From Beijerinckiaceae bacterium (GTDB taxonomy: Bacteria; Pseudomonadota; Alphaproteobacteria; Rhizobiales; Beijerinckiaceae): 64,000 bases of DNA. Both the position numbers and the translations under genes were made by a program. The first letter of the stretch is position 1. Each line of letters begins with the position of its first letter. Where the stretch lies: the NCBI GenBank assembly GCA_019745195.1, contig JAIETL010000033.1:62001-126000 (forward strand). The letters are read 5' to 3'. The notes below the pieces were generated by a model. That model saw only the letters and a program-made list of their open reading frames with translations, searched no databases and was not told where the DNA came from. Below are positions 54,446-62,887 of the stretch, in pieces.

Positions 54446-55672
54446 TTACTCCTCGGCGGTGCGGCTGCGGCCGCGCGCCTTGTCGAGCAAACCCGACGCC
54501 CGATGCGCGAGCTTCAGCAGGCGCGGCTGTGTCTTGATCCAGCGTTTGGCGGAGCGTCTGGCGCGGGCGACGCCGGCGAAGAGCCGGCCCTTCGCTGTCA
54601 CGGGCACGAAGGTATCGACCAGTTCGTCGCGCTCGTCGCAGATCGTCGTCTTGTAGCGCGCCTCGCCGACGCCGAGGTCGAAGCAGGTGATGCCGGCCTG
54701 GCACTGCAGCTTGATCAGGTCGATCAGCAGGATTTCGCCGGGGCTGGTCTTGGCGACTTCGCTCTCCATGTCGAACGAGGTCGCCATGCCCGAGAAGCGC
54801 TGCCCCTGCACTGCGCCGACATAGGTCGCGATCGAACGGCCGGCGAGGTCGAGCGAATAAAGCTGGAGCGCCGGCCGCTCGCCGCTGGCGCCCTCTTTCA
54901 GGAAGCCGCGCATGGCGGGGTCGGCGAAGGGGTCGGCGATGCCCATGGCCGCGAACCGCATCGCCTTCTGCGCGAGGAACGCCGCGATCACGCGCTCGAT
55001 CTCGGCGTCGCTCGTCGCCCTGACCACCTGCGACGGACCGAAGGTCGAAAAGCGGTTGCGCTTGTTCTTGAGCTTCTTGTGGGCATGGCTGCTCATCGCG
55101 CGGCGCAAGGCGCCGTCGCAGTCGCCGGCCGTGAGCGCGAGTTTGTAGGATCCGCTTGGGCTCGGGCCGGCCGCCAGCAGCGCCATCGGGTTGGCGATGC
55201 CCCGCCACTCGACCGGCTGGTTGACGAAGACGAAGGCGTCGAGCCCGCCGATCGCCGCGGCGATCTCCAGCAACATGGCGCGCGTCGCCCCCGCATCGAG
55301 GCTCGCCGCGAAATCGGGCGCATAGACGCCCATATGGTAGTTGGCGTGCTTGCCGCCGATGAACTCCGCGAAGCGGATGCCGTTGCGCCGCGTGATCACC
55401 AGCGGCAGGATCGCCAGCGGCTGCCCGCGCCCATCGCGCAGCACGACATGGCGGAAATCCATGCCATGCGAGCGGCCGACGGTGGCGACGAAGGCCGCGA
55501 CCCATGCATGCGCCTGATAGGGTGTCAGCAGCGCCATCTCCTCGAGCGCGCGCCAGTCCGCAGCGACGGCCGAGATATCGCTTTCCACCGTGACGCTGGC
55601 GTAGCCGCGCGCCGCCGCGCTCTGGCGCGGAGCCAGAGCCAGGGCTGCGGGGCGTTCGGCGAGGGCGGACAT
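54446..55672 (-). CDS. GNAT/FemAB-type N-acyltransferase (BcsL/CelD/HfsK-like)
   Basis: 408 residues, no membrane segment. Acetyltransf_6/CelD-like layout: N-terminal DWRALEEMALLTPYQAHAWVAAFVATVG and VLRDGRGQPLAILPLVITRRNGIRFAEFIGGKHANYHMGVY, C-terminal LQLYSLDLAGRSIATYVGAVQGQRFSGMATSFDMESEVAKTSPGEILLIDLIKL with CFDLGVGEARYKTTICDERDELV. Such proteins acylate sugars or lipid-linked glycans; HfsK of Caulobacter, needed for holdfast cohesion, has this architecture. It ends three bases from the convergent Wzz-type gene. Confidence 0.82.
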   Translation of the reverse strand: MSALAERPAALALAPRQSAAARGYASVTVESDISAVAADWRALEEMALLTPYQAHAWVAAFVATVGRSHGMDFRHVVLRDGRGQPLAILPLVITRRNGIRFAEFIGGKHANYHMGVYAPDFAASLDAGATRAMLLEIAAAIGGLDAFVFVNQPVEWRGIANPMALLAAGPSPSGSYKLALTAGDCDGALRRAMSSHAHKKLKNKRNRFSTFGPSQVVRATSDAEIERVIAAFLAQKAMRFAAMGIADPFADPAMRGFLKEGASGERPALQLYSLDLAGRSIATYVGAVQGQRFSGMATSFDMESEVAKTSPGEILLIDLIKLQCQAGITCFDLGVGEARYKTTICDERDELVDTFVPVTAKGRLFAGVARARRSAKRWIKTQPRLLKLAHRASGLLDKARGRSRTAEE

Positions 55673-55807
55673 CGGCGGTCGATCCGGGGCTGCGCGGAAT
55701 TCGCCAGCGTTTTAACCCGGCATTGTGAACAGACCGGGCAGGATCGACCTGTCGGCCAAGAGCTTTGGCGAACAGCGTTAGCAAGCGGTTGCCGCGGACG
55801 AGAGATA

Positions 55808-56860
55808 ATGAGCCTGCGCCACAAAGCCTTCTCGGCCGTGTTCAAGGCGATCGCGCTGACCCGCGCCGACCGATGGGGCAGGGGCTTCGCGCAAGGCATG
55901 GGCGTCATCCTGACGCTGCACCATGTCCGCCCGGCCAGCGCCGACCCGTTCCGGCCCAACGGCCTGCTGGAGATCACGCCGGGGTTTCTCGATGCGACGC
56001 TGCGGCTGATCCGGGCCGAGGGCTACGACATCGTCTCGCTCGACGAGGCGCTGGTGCGGCTGACATCGTTCAAACCCGGCCGCTTCTTCGTCGCACTGAC
56101 CTTCGACGACGGCTATCGCGACAATGTCGAGCATGCCTGGCCGGTGCTGGCCAAGCACGACGCACCCTGGACGCTCTTCGTCACGCCGGGCTTCGCCGAC
56201 CGCACCGCGCGACTCTGGTGGCTGGAACTGGAGGAGGCGATCCGCGCGCTGCCGCGCTTCTCCGTCGAGCTGCCGGGCAGCGGTTTTTCGGCCCGGACGG
56301 AGACGCCGGCCGAAAAGCAGCTCGCCTTCGACCAGCTCTACTGGCGTCTGCGCAAACAGCCGGAAGCGATTCTGCTCTCGGTGATTTCCGATCTCACGCG
56401 GCAGGCGGGAATCGACGCGGCAGCGCTGGTCGAGCGCGAATGCCTGCCCTGGGAGACGCTGCGTTCGCTCTCGGGCGCGCCCGGCGTCACCATCGGCGCG
56501 CATACGCTCAGCCACCCCATGCTGGCCAAGCACCCGGCCGAATTCGCCCGCGCCGAGATTGTCGAGAGCAAAACCCGGCTGGAGGCCGAACTCGGCAGCC
56601 CCATCCGCCACTTCGCCTATCCGGTCGGCGATCCGACATCCGCTGGACCGCGTGAGTTCGGTATGGCTGGGGAGGCGGGTTTCGCAAGCGCGGTGACGAC
56701 GCGGCCGGGCCATCTCTTCGAGCCGCATGCCCGGCATCTGCAGGCGCTGCCGCGCGTCTCGCTGAATGGGTTTCACCAGAGTGAGGAGGCGGTGCGGGCG
56801 CTGCTCTCGGGGCTGCCGTTCCTGCTGTGGAACCGGGGGCGGCGGGTGAATGTAGGGTAG
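55808..56860 (+). CDS. Polysaccharide deacetylase (NodB/CE4 family)
   Basis: 350 residues from the ATG at 55808; the huge upstream extension in the track is a shadow of the antisense acyltransferase gene. CE4 motifs: ALTFDDGYRDNVEHAWPVLAKHDAPWTLFVTPGF (catalytic Asp and metal Asp), GAHTLSHPML (metal-binding His pair) and RHFAYPVGDP. No signal peptide, so it may act on lipid-linked intermediates in the cytoplasm, as proposed for HfsH-like enzymes. An R1 repeat follows. Confidence 0.88.
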   Translation: MSLRHKAFSAVFKAIALTRADRWGRGFAQGMGVILTLHHVRPASADPFRPNGLLEITPGFLDATLRLIRAEGYDIVSLDEALVRLTSFKPGRFFVALTFDDGYRDNVEHAWPVLAKHDAPWTLFVTPGFADRTARLWWLELEEAIRALPRFSVELPGSGFSARTETPAEKQLAFDQLYWRLRKQPEAILLSVISDLTRQAGIDAAALVERECLPWETLRSLSGAPGVTIGAHTLSHPMLAKHPAEFARAEIVESKTRLEAELGSPIRHFAYPVGDPTSAGPREFGMAGEAGFASAVTTRPGHLFEPHARHLQALPRVSLNGFHQSEEAVRALLSGLPFLLWNRGRRVNVG

Positions 56861-56911
56861 GCTCGCCGCGAGCCTGATCCACGCGCTGACGCGTCAGGGT
56901 TTAGCGCGGAA

Positions 56912-57015
56912 GCCCCTCCCCCTTGTGGGGAGGGGGGCCAACGACCGGGCGAGCGCTCACCAGGCGGAACGCCCCCCATCCCCATACCCTTCCCCACGAG
57001 GGCGAAGGGAGGAGC
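56912..57015. repeat. Intergenic inverted repeat, family R1 copy b
   Basis: GCCCCTCCCCCTTGTGGGGAGG and CCCTTCCCCACGAGGGCGAAGGG arms, with the core CGCTCACCAGGCGGAACGCC shared with copy a (8164-8293). Lies between the deacetylase and the convergent DUF2842 gene. Confidence 0.88.
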
Positions 57016-57057
57016 AAGTTCGGCTAAGGTTCGCGGTGACAAACGCTGTGTCGCACC

Positions 57058-57267
57058 TCAAACCCCGTCCTTACGCTCCATCCACCTGATCAGCGGCAGC
57101 AGCGGCAGCACCCAGGCCAGTCCCAGCGCGATGTAGGCGATCGTCTGCACGAGCTTGGGCGCATCGGTGATGCGGCCCTGCGCCAGCGCCATTGCGACCA
57201 GCGCGTAGACGCAGACGAAGACGAGGATCGCGACCGTCCCGATCAGCTTGCGGCGGCTCTGGGTCAT
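57058..57267 (-). CDS. DUF2842 family membrane protein
   Basis: 69 residues from the ATG at 57267. Two membrane helices: LIGTVAILVFVCVYALVAMALA and LVQTIAYIALGLAWVLPLLPLIRWM, ending RWMERKDGV. Conserved small alphaproteobacterial family of unknown function, often near ctaA. It diverges from ctaA here. Confidence 0.8.
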   Translation of the reverse strand: MTQSRRKLIGTVAILVFVCVYALVAMALAQGRITDAPKLVQTIAYIALGLAWVLPLLPLIRWMERKDGV

Positions 57268-57395
57268 CGCATCGTCTCCGGCGAGGACGCGGCGGCTGCG
57301 ACGATGCGGGCGTTGTCGGGCGTTTTCATGGGGTCTATCTGTCACCGGAAGCCGCGCTTGTGAAGCGCGACATCTGCGACCGGAAGCCAAGACCC

Positions 57396-58460
57396 GTGAC
57401 CATCGCCCTCGACAGACCCGTTATCGAGACCAGCCAAAGCGCAGGCCGCGCGGCCGTGCGCCGCTGGCTCTGGACCGTCGCGGCGCTGGTCTTCGTCATG
57501 GTGGTGGTCGGCGGCGCGACGCGGCTGACGGGCTCGGGGCTGTCGATCACCGAATGGCGGCCCGTCACCGGCGCGCTGCCGCCGCTGTCGGACGCCGCCT
57601 GGCTGAGCGAGTTCGAGAAGTATCGCTTAAGCCCGCAATACCAACTCCTCAACGCCGGCATGAGCCTCGGTGATTTCAAGTTCATCTACTGGTGGGAATG
57701 GGGCCACCGCCAGCTCGGCCGCTTCATCGGGCTGGTCTATCTCGGCGGTTTCCTGATCGTCGCGGCCCTGCGCATCCTGCCTTGGCGGCAGAGCGTCATC
57801 CTGTTCGGCATGGGCCTGCTGCTCGCGCTGCAAGGCGCGATCGGCTGGATCATGGTGGCGTCGGGACTCCAGCCGGGCATGGTCGCGGTCGCGCCGGTCA
57901 AGCTGACGCTGCATCTCACCTTCGCCGGACTGTTCTTTGCGTCCGTCGTCGCCTTCGCCACCACGCTGACGCCGCCGCGCCGGACCGAGGCCGGGCAGGG
58001 CAGGTCGGCAGCGTGGCTGCTGTTGGCGCTGACCTTCGCGCAGATCGCGCTTGGCGGGCTGGTCGCCGGCTCGAAGGCTGGCTTCACCTTCAACACCTGG
58101 CCGCTGATGGACGGCGCGCTGATCCCGTCAGGCGCGACGCTGTTCGCCCAGACGCCGTTCTGGGAAAACTTCGTCGATAATGTCGCGCTGGTGCAGTTCA
58201 ACCACCGCGTCGGGGCCTATCTGCTGCTGGCCTTTGCGATCTGGCATGCCTTAAGCCTGCGCCGCGCCGCACTGGGCTCAGGCGGGGCGAAACGCGCCAC
58301 GGCGCTCGCCGGCATGATGCTGGCGCAGGGCGCGCTCGGCGTCGTCACGCTGGTGCTGGTCGTGCCGCTTTGGGCGGGGCTGGCGCATCAGGCGCTCGCC
58401 TTCGCAATTCTGGCGATGGCGGTGGTGCATGTGACGCGGCTGACGGGCAGTAGGGAGTAG
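57396..58460 (+). CDS. ctaA: Haem A synthase (COX15/CtaA)
   Basis: Oxidises the C8 methyl of haem O to haem A for cytochrome aa3 oxidase. 354 residues from the GTG at 57396 (GGAAG upstream), matching type-2 COX15 length; the extra 68 codons in the track are not conserved. Eight membrane segments. Haem-ligand histidines are seen in WWEWGHRQLGRF, KLTLHLTFAG, VQFNHRVGAYLLL and LAHQALAF; VGGATRLTGSGLSITEWRPVTGALPP is the signature. The final residues GSRE and the stop lie at the edge of the R7 repeat. Confidence 0.94.
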   Translation: MTIALDRPVIETSQSAGRAAVRRWLWTVAALVFVMVVVGGATRLTGSGLSITEWRPVTGALPPLSDAAWLSEFEKYRLSPQYQLLNAGMSLGDFKFIYWWEWGHRQLGRFIGLVYLGGFLIVAALRILPWRQSVILFGMGLLLALQGAIGWIMVASGLQPGMVAVAPVKLTLHLTFAGLFFASVVAFATTLTPPRRTEAGQGRSAAWLLLALTFAQIALGGLVAGSKAGFTFNTWPLMDGALIPSGATLFAQTPFWENFVDNVALVQFNHRVGAYLLLAFAIWHALSLRRAALGSGGAKRATALAGMMLAQGALGVVTLVLVVPLWAGLAHQALAFAILAMAVVHVTRLTGSRE

Positions 58461-58535
58461 GCAGTCGCCAGTAGGGCAGGGACGGAAAGCCGAAGCGGTT
58501 CGGCAACCGACTGCCTACTGCCCATTGCCGACTGC
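58445..58535. repeat. Intergenic inverted repeat, family R7
   Basis: GGGCAGTAGGGAGTAGGCAGTCG and CGACTGCCTACTGCCC/GGCAATGGGCAG-type complements, about 90 bases in all. It begins inside the last codons of ctaA and ends eight bases before the convergent metY stop. Confidence 0.7.
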
Positions 58536-58542
58536 CTCGTTT

Positions 58543-59820
58543 TCACGCCAGCGCCTGATCCAGATCGTCGATGATGTCGGCGACGTCCTCGAGGCCGATG
58601 GAGAGTCGCACCACCTCCGGGCCTGCGCCCGACGCCGTCTTCTGCGCGTCCGAAAGTTGGCGGTGCGTGGTCGAGGCCGGGTGGATCACCAGCGAGCGCG
58701 TGTCGCCGATATTGGCCAGATGCGAGAACAGTTTCAGGTTCGTCACCAGCTTCACGCCGGCGTCGTAGCCGCCCTTGAGGCCGAAGGTAAAGACCGCGCC
58801 CGCACCCTTGGGGCAATAGCGCTGCGCCAGTGCGTGGTACTTGTTGTCGGGCAGGCCGGCATAGCTGACCCACTCCACCGCCGGATGCTTCTGGAGATGC
58901 TGCGCGACGGCAAGTGTCGACTCGCAATGGCGCTGCATCCGCAGGGGCAGCGTCTCGATGCCGGTCAGGATCATGAAGGCGTTGAAGGGGGCCAGCGCCG
59001 GGCCCATGTCGCGCAGGCCAAGCACCCGGCAGGCGATCGCGAAGGCGAAATTGCCGAAGGTCTCGCCGAGCACCATGCCGTTATACTCCGGCCGTGGCTT
59101 TGACAGCATCGGGTAGCGCTCGTCGCCGACCCAGTTGAACGTGCCGCCATCGACGATGATGCCGCCGATCGAATTGCCGTGCCCGCCCAGAAATTTCGTC
59201 ATCGAATGCACGACGATGTCGGCCCCGTGCTCGAAGGGCCGGATCAGATAGGGGCTCGCCATCGTGTTGTCGACGATGAGCGGGATGTTGTGCTTTTTGG
59301 CGATCGCCGCGATGCCGGCGATATCGACCACGACGCCGCCGGGATTGGCGATGGACTCGATGAAGATCGCCTTGGTCTTGGGCGTCACCGCGGCCGCAAA
59401 GGCCTCCAGATCGTCTGAATCGGCCCAGATCACGCTCCAGCCGAAGTTCTTGTAGGAGTGGTTGAACTGGTTGATCGAGCCGCCATAGAGCTTCTTGGCC
59501 GCGACGAACTCGTCGCCCGGCTGCAGCAGTGCATGGAAGCACAGGAACTCGGCCGCGTGGCCGGACGCGACCGCCAGCGCCGCCGTGCCGCCCTCCAGCG
59601 CCGCGACGCGCTCCTCCAGCACTGCGTTGGTCGGGTTGCCGATGCGGGTGTAGATGTTGCCAAAAGCCTGCAAGCCGAACAGCGAGGCGGCATGGTCGAC
59701 ATCGTCGAAGACGAAGGACGTCGTCTGGTAGATCGGTGTTGCGCGCGCCCCCGTCGCGGCGTCGGGGGCCGCGCCGGCATGGATCGCGAGCGTGTGGAAA
59801 CCGGGTGCGCGGTCGGTCAT
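58543..59820 (-). CDS. metY: O-acetylhomoserine aminocarboxypropyltransferase (homocysteine synthase)
   Basis: PLP enzyme making homocysteine from O-acetylhomoserine and sulfide. 425 residues, the long form of the Cys/Met-metabolism family. TLAIHAGAAPDAATGARATPIYQTTSFVF, NIYTRIGNPTNAVLEERVAALEGG and the Schiff-base lysine in VVHSMTKFLGGHG; tail HPASTTHRQLSD, RLSIGLEDVADIIDDLDQAL. A 6-bp hairpin GCGTTC/GAACGC lies 36 bases before the start, but the leader does not look like a SAM riboswitch. Confidence 0.94.
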   Translation of the reverse strand: MTDRAPGFHTLAIHAGAAPDAATGARATPIYQTTSFVFDDVDHAASLFGLQAFGNIYTRIGNPTNAVLEERVAALEGGTAALAVASGHAAEFLCFHALLQPGDEFVAAKKLYGGSINQFNHSYKNFGWSVIWADSDDLEAFAAAVTPKTKAIFIESIANPGGVVVDIAGIAAIAKKHNIPLIVDNTMASPYLIRPFEHGADIVVHSMTKFLGGHGNSIGGIIVDGGTFNWVGDERYPMLSKPRPEYNGMVLGETFGNFAFAIACRVLGLRDMGPALAPFNAFMILTGIETLPLRMQRHCESTLAVAQHLQKHPAVEWVSYAGLPDNKYHALAQRYCPKGAGAVFTFGLKGGYDAGVKLVTNLKLFSHLANIGDTRSLVIHPASTTHRQLSDAQKTASGAGPEVVRLSIGLEDVADIIDDLDQALA

Positions 59821-59911
59821 GGCGGGCTCCGTGGGGACTTCTGATCCGGGACGATGCGTTCGTTTTAAAGAACGCTCGGGATGGCGTCAATGAAGCCGCC
59901 ATGCCATCGGT

Positions 59912-59988
59912 CGTCATTGCGAGCGCAGCGAAGCAATCCAGCCTCTCGCGCCGACCACTGGATTGCTTCGCTGCGCTCGCAATGACGG
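59912..59988. repeat. Intergenic inverted repeat, family R4 copy b
   Basis: CGTCATTGCGAGCGCAGCGA and CGCTGCGCTCGCAATGACGG with inner AAGCAATCCAG / CTGGATTGCTT. Nearly perfect long hairpin upstream of metY and just past the end of the CoA-binding protein gene. Confidence 0.92.
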
Positions 59989-59995
59989 ATGCGCC

Positions 59996-60526
59996 TCACG
60001 TGCCCGGCCGGTGGATCGTCAGCTTCTGAAAACCCTTGCCGGCCAGCACCGGCTTCTTCGACGACAATATCCGCGAATTGATGCCCTGCCAGCCGATCTC
60101 GCCCGAGAGCCGGCCATACTCGATCTTGGGGCAGCGGTTCATGATCACGGTGACGCCCTTTGCCTCGGCCCGTGCGGCCGCATCGTCGTTGCGCACCGAA
60201 AGCTGCATCCAGATCACCTTCGGCAGCGGATCGAGCGCCAGCGCCTCGTCGGTGATAGGCCCCGCCGCTTCCGAATTGCGAAAAATCTCGACCATGTCGA
60301 TCGCGCCGGGGATGTCCTTCAGAGAGCCGTAGACAGTCTTGCCGAGCAGCGTCTGCCCGGCGAGGCCGGGATTGACCGGGATCACGTCATAGCCGCGATC
60401 AAGCAGGTACTTTGTCACGATCCAGCTCGGCCGCGCCTCGCTGGCCGACGCGCCGACCAGCGCGATGCGCTTCACGGATTTCAGGATGTCGCGGATGAGG
60501 GCGTCGGGGTAGGCGTCGTGGGTCAT
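59996..60526 (-). CDS. CoA-binding domain protein
   Basis: 176 residues from the ATG at 60526; the upstream ORF part is repeat-derived (SDPSPLPLSLRERG). Rossmann CoA_binding_2 fold: KRIALVGASASEARPSWIVTKYLLDRGYDVIPVNPG, GKTVYGSLKDIPGAIDMVEIFRNSEAAGP, KVIWMQLSVRNDDAAARAEAKGVTVIMNRCPKIEYGRL. The conserved Asn-Arg-Cys-Pro motif is typical of YccU-like proteins. Exact role unknown. Confidence 0.85.
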   Translation of the reverse strand: MTHDAYPDALIRDILKSVKRIALVGASASEARPSWIVTKYLLDRGYDVIPVNPGLAGQTLLGKTVYGSLKDIPGAIDMVEIFRNSEAAGPITDEALALDPLPKVIWMQLSVRNDDAAARAEAKGVTVIMNRCPKIEYGRLSGEIGWQGINSRILSSKKPVLAGKGFQKLTIHRPGT

Positions 60527-60550
60527 TGCAGGCCGTGTTCCGAGAGTCAG

Positions 60551-60718
60551 GCACGAGGAACCCCTCTCCCGGAGGGAGAGGGGCAGGGGTGAGGGGTCGG
60601 ACGTTCTCCGCATGAGACGAGACCTGACCGGAGCCTCCGCACGCGCTGATGTCTCGCTGGTCACACGTCCATCACCTCACCCCTGCCCCTTTCCTTACAG
60701 GAGAGGAGTTCCTCGTGC
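60551..60718. repeat. Intergenic inverted repeat, family R8
   Basis: Perfect 11-base outer arms GCACGAGGAAC / GTTCCTCGTGC, inner arms GGGGCAGGGGTGAGG / CCTCACCCCTGCCCC. It fills the gap between the enoyl-CoA hydratase end and the CoA-binding protein start, both on the minus strand. Confidence 0.88.
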
Positions 60719-60737
60719 ATCACCGTCCAACGCGGTG

Positions 60738-61550
60738 CTACCCCTCCCAGACCGGAGCCCGCTTCTCCATGAACGCGCCGATGCCTTCCTCCGCGTCGCG
60801 CGCGAGCATGTTCTCGGCCATCACCGCCGAGGCATGGTCGTAGGCCGCGGCCAGCCCCATCTCGCGCTGTTCGTAGAAGGCCTTTTTGCCGATTCTGACG
60901 GTCGCCGGCGCTTTCGAGGCGATCACCGCCGCGAGCCGGCCGGCCTCCGCCAGCGCACCGCCTGCCGGAACGACCCGGTTGACGAGCCCCATCCGCGCCG
61001 CCTCATCGGCCGGGACCATCTCGCCCAGAAGCAGCATCTCCATGGCGTGCTTGGCGGAAAGGTTGCGCGAGAGCGCGACCATGGGCGTCGAGCAGAACAG
61101 GCCGATATGGACGCCCGGCGTGCAGAACCGCGCCTCGGCCCCCGCCACCGCGAGGTCGCAGCACGCCACGAGCTGGCAGCCGGCGGCCGTCGCCGTTCCT
61201 TCGACCGCCGCGATGACCGGCTGGGGCAGGGCGGTGATTGCTTGCATCACCGCCGAGCAGCGCCCGAGCACCTGCGTGAAATAGGCCCGGCCCCGGTCCG
61301 CGTCGGCGCGCCGCGCGCTCATCTCCTTGAGGTCGTGGCCGGCGCAGAACACCGGCCCTTCCGCCGACAGGATCACCGCCTTGACCGTGCGGTCCGCCGC
61401 GATTGCGGCAAAGGTCTCCGCCAGCGCCGCCAGCATCGCCTCGCTGAGCGGGTTGCGCGCCTGCGGCCGGTTCAGAATGAGCGTCGCGACACCTTCGGCG
61501 TCGGAACGCAACAGGATCGCGGCGGCCTCGGGCTTGGCATGGGCATTCAT
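60738..61550 (-). CDS. Enoyl-CoA hydratase/isomerase family protein (ECHDC3-like)
   Basis: 270 residues from the ATG at 61550. Crotonase fold: VATLILNRPQARNPLSEAMLAALAETF, oxyanion-hole segment VFCAGHDLKEM, AVEGTATAAGCQLVACCDLAVAGAEARFCTPGVHIGLFCSTPMVALSR. The catalytic-glutamate position usually found after the GIxP region reads HIGLFCST, so hydratase activity is not assured; ECHDC3-type proteins share this. Physiological substrate unknown. Confidence 0.85.
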   Translation of the reverse strand: MNAHAKPEAAAILLRSDAEGVATLILNRPQARNPLSEAMLAALAETFAAIAADRTVKAVILSAEGPVFCAGHDLKEMSARRADADRGRAYFTQVLGRCSAVMQAITALPQPVIAAVEGTATAAGCQLVACCDLAVAGAEARFCTPGVHIGLFCSTPMVALSRNLSAKHAMEMLLLGEMVPADEAARMGLVNRVVPAGGALAEAGRLAAVIASKAPATVRIGKKAFYEQREMGLAAAYDHASAVMAENMLARDAEEGIGAFMEKRAPVWEG

Positions 61551-61617
61551 CGCAGGGCCTTTCGCAGCGTTGCCTATTGTCGCTGCCGCCTCTCCATGCT
61601 GCAAGACTGGCATTCTC

Positions 61618-61725
61618 AGCCCTCATCCTGAGGAGCGGGCGTCAGCCCGCGTCTCGAAGGATGCTCCAGCGCGCTCTGAAGCATCCTTCGAGACGCCGCT
61701 CGCGCGGCTCCTCAGGATGAGGGCT
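61618..61725. repeat. Intergenic inverted repeat, family R2 copy b
   Basis: AGCCCTCATCCTGAGGAGCG and CGGCTCCTCAGGATGAGGGCT, inner GTCTCGAAGGATGCTCCAG / GAAGCATCCTTCGAGAC. Very similar to 9197-9307. Lies between divergent enoyl-CoA hydratase and thioesterase genes, ending 36 bases before the latter. Confidence 0.92.
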
Positions 61726-61761
61726 CAGGTTGAAAAGCAATGGCCGAACGATGGTTCCCGC

Positions 61762-62190
61762 ATGACCACAGCCATGACCGCCTCCGAGATCGAGAGCTAT
61801 CTCGACCGCGTCTTTCCGCAGTTGCACTACGGCGGCCGGACCTATTTCGTCGAGGAGGTCGGGCCGCTGACCGCCCGGCTGCGCTGCGACTACCACGAGA
61901 AGCACCTGCGGCCAGGCGGCACCATCTCCGGCCCCACCATGATGGCGCTGGCGGACCTCTCGCTCTATGTCGCGATCCTGGCCCAGATCGGCCCGGTCGG
62001 CCTCGCGGTCACGACGAGCCTCACCTACAATTTCCTGCGCAAGCCGGGGCAGGCGGCGCTGATCGCCGAATGCCGGCTGCTCAAGCTTGGCAGGCGGCTG
62101 GCCGTCGGCGAGGTCTCGCTGTTCTCGCAGGGCGAGAGCGAAATCGTCTGCCACGCGACGGGGACCTATTCGATCCCGGCGGAGCGGTGA
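61762..62190 (+). CDS. PaaI/hotdog-fold thioesterase
   Basis: 142 residues from the ATG at 61762 (an ATG four codons later is possible; no strong ribosome-binding site for either). Hotdog domain: DYHEKHLRPGGTISGPTMMALADLSLYVAILAQIGPVGLAVTTSLTYNFLRKPGQAALIAECRLLKLGRRLAVGEVSLFSQGESEIVCHATGTYSIP. The helix with the acidic residue (MALADLSLY) matches the PaaI-type catalytic position. Likely hydrolyses an acyl-CoA; substrate unknown. Confidence 0.85.
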   Translation: MTTAMTASEIESYLDRVFPQLHYGGRTYFVEEVGPLTARLRCDYHEKHLRPGGTISGPTMMALADLSLYVAILAQIGPVGLAVTTSLTYNFLRKPGQAALIAECRLLKLGRRLAVGEVSLFSQGESEIVCHATGTYSIPAER

Positions 62191-62325
62191 CACCCTTGTC
62201 ACTCCGGTTCCGGTGCTGCGCCGCCTTGGAGCGTTAGGAGGGACGGATTTACGGTATCCAGATACCTTTCGCGACATCTCATTCAAAAAAAAGAGATTTC
62301 TGCCGCGATAGACAATTCTGTGCGC

Positions 62326-62354
62326 TTGACACCCCGCGCCCTCGCCCCTATCCA
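62326..62354 (+). promoter_or_regulatory. Sigma-70-type promoter of rplM-rpsI
   Basis: TTGACA, exactly 17 bases, TATCCA, 70 bases before the rplM start. The best housekeeping promoter match in the window and well placed for a strongly expressed ribosomal protein operon. Confidence 0.7.
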
Positions 62355-62366
62355 CCGCCTCACATC

Positions 62367-62399
62367 GCCGCCGGTTTCCGGCGGCTTGTCATTTTCTTA
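62367..62399 (+). promoter_or_regulatory. Hairpin in the rplM 5' leader (possible attenuator or L13 leader)
   Basis: Perfect 8-bp stem GCCGCCGG / CCGGCGGC with TTT loop, followed by TTGTCATTTTCTTAT. It lies between the promoter and the rplM ribosome-binding site, in the transcribed leader, and resembles a weak terminator. Confidence 0.5.
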
Positions 62400-62423
62400 T
62401 CAGCCAATCGAAAGGGCGCCGCG

Positions 62424-62885
62424 ATGAAGACCATGTCGCTGAAACCCGCCGATGTCGAAAAGAAGTGGGTTGTGATCGACGCCTCCGGGCTCGTCGTCGG
62501 CCGTCTCGCCACCATCGTGGCGTTGCGCCTGCGCGGCAAGCACAAGGCGAATTACACGCCCCATGTCGACTGCGGCGACAACATCGTGATCGTGAATGCC
62601 GACAAGGTCGTCCTGACCGGCCGCAAGCGCGACCAGAAGATCTATTATCACCACACCGGCTATGCCGGCGGCATCAAGGAACGCTCGGCCAAGTTCATCC
62701 TGGAAGGCCGCTTCCCTGAGCGCATCGTCGAGAAGGCCGTCGAGCGCATGCTGCCGCGCGGTCCTCTGTTCCGCCAGATCCTCGGCAATCTGCGCGTCTA
62801 CAAGGGCGCCGAGCATCCCCATGCCGCCCAGTCGCCGGAGGCGCTCGACGTCGCCGCGCTCAACCGCAAGAATGCGAGGGTCTGA
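62424..62885 (+). CDS. rplM: 50S ribosomal protein L13
   Basis: 153 residues. [65 protein letters not shown] and [57 protein letters not shown] are L13 throughout. GAAAGG precedes the ATG. First gene of the rplM-rpsI operon. Confidence 0.97.
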   Translation: MKTMSLKPADVEKKWVVIDASGLVVGRLATIVALRLRGKHKANYTPHVDCGDNIVIVNADKVVLTGRKRDQKIYYHHTGYAGGIKERSAKFILEGRFPERIVEKAVERMLPRGPLFRQILGNLRVYKGAEHPHAAQSPEALDVAALNRKNARV

Positions 62886-62887
62886 TC

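Noticed and set aside
54503-55807. Long N-terminal extension of the deacetylase ORF
   Set aside because: It is antisense to the GNAT/FemAB-type gene and not CE4-like; the ATG at 55808 starts the conserved protein.
59821-59911. SAM-II or SAM/SAH riboswitch upstream of metY
   Set aside because: Only a 6-bp hairpin GCGTTC/GAACGC with an 8-base loop is seen; the loop and downstream pseudoknot sequences of those riboswitches are absent.
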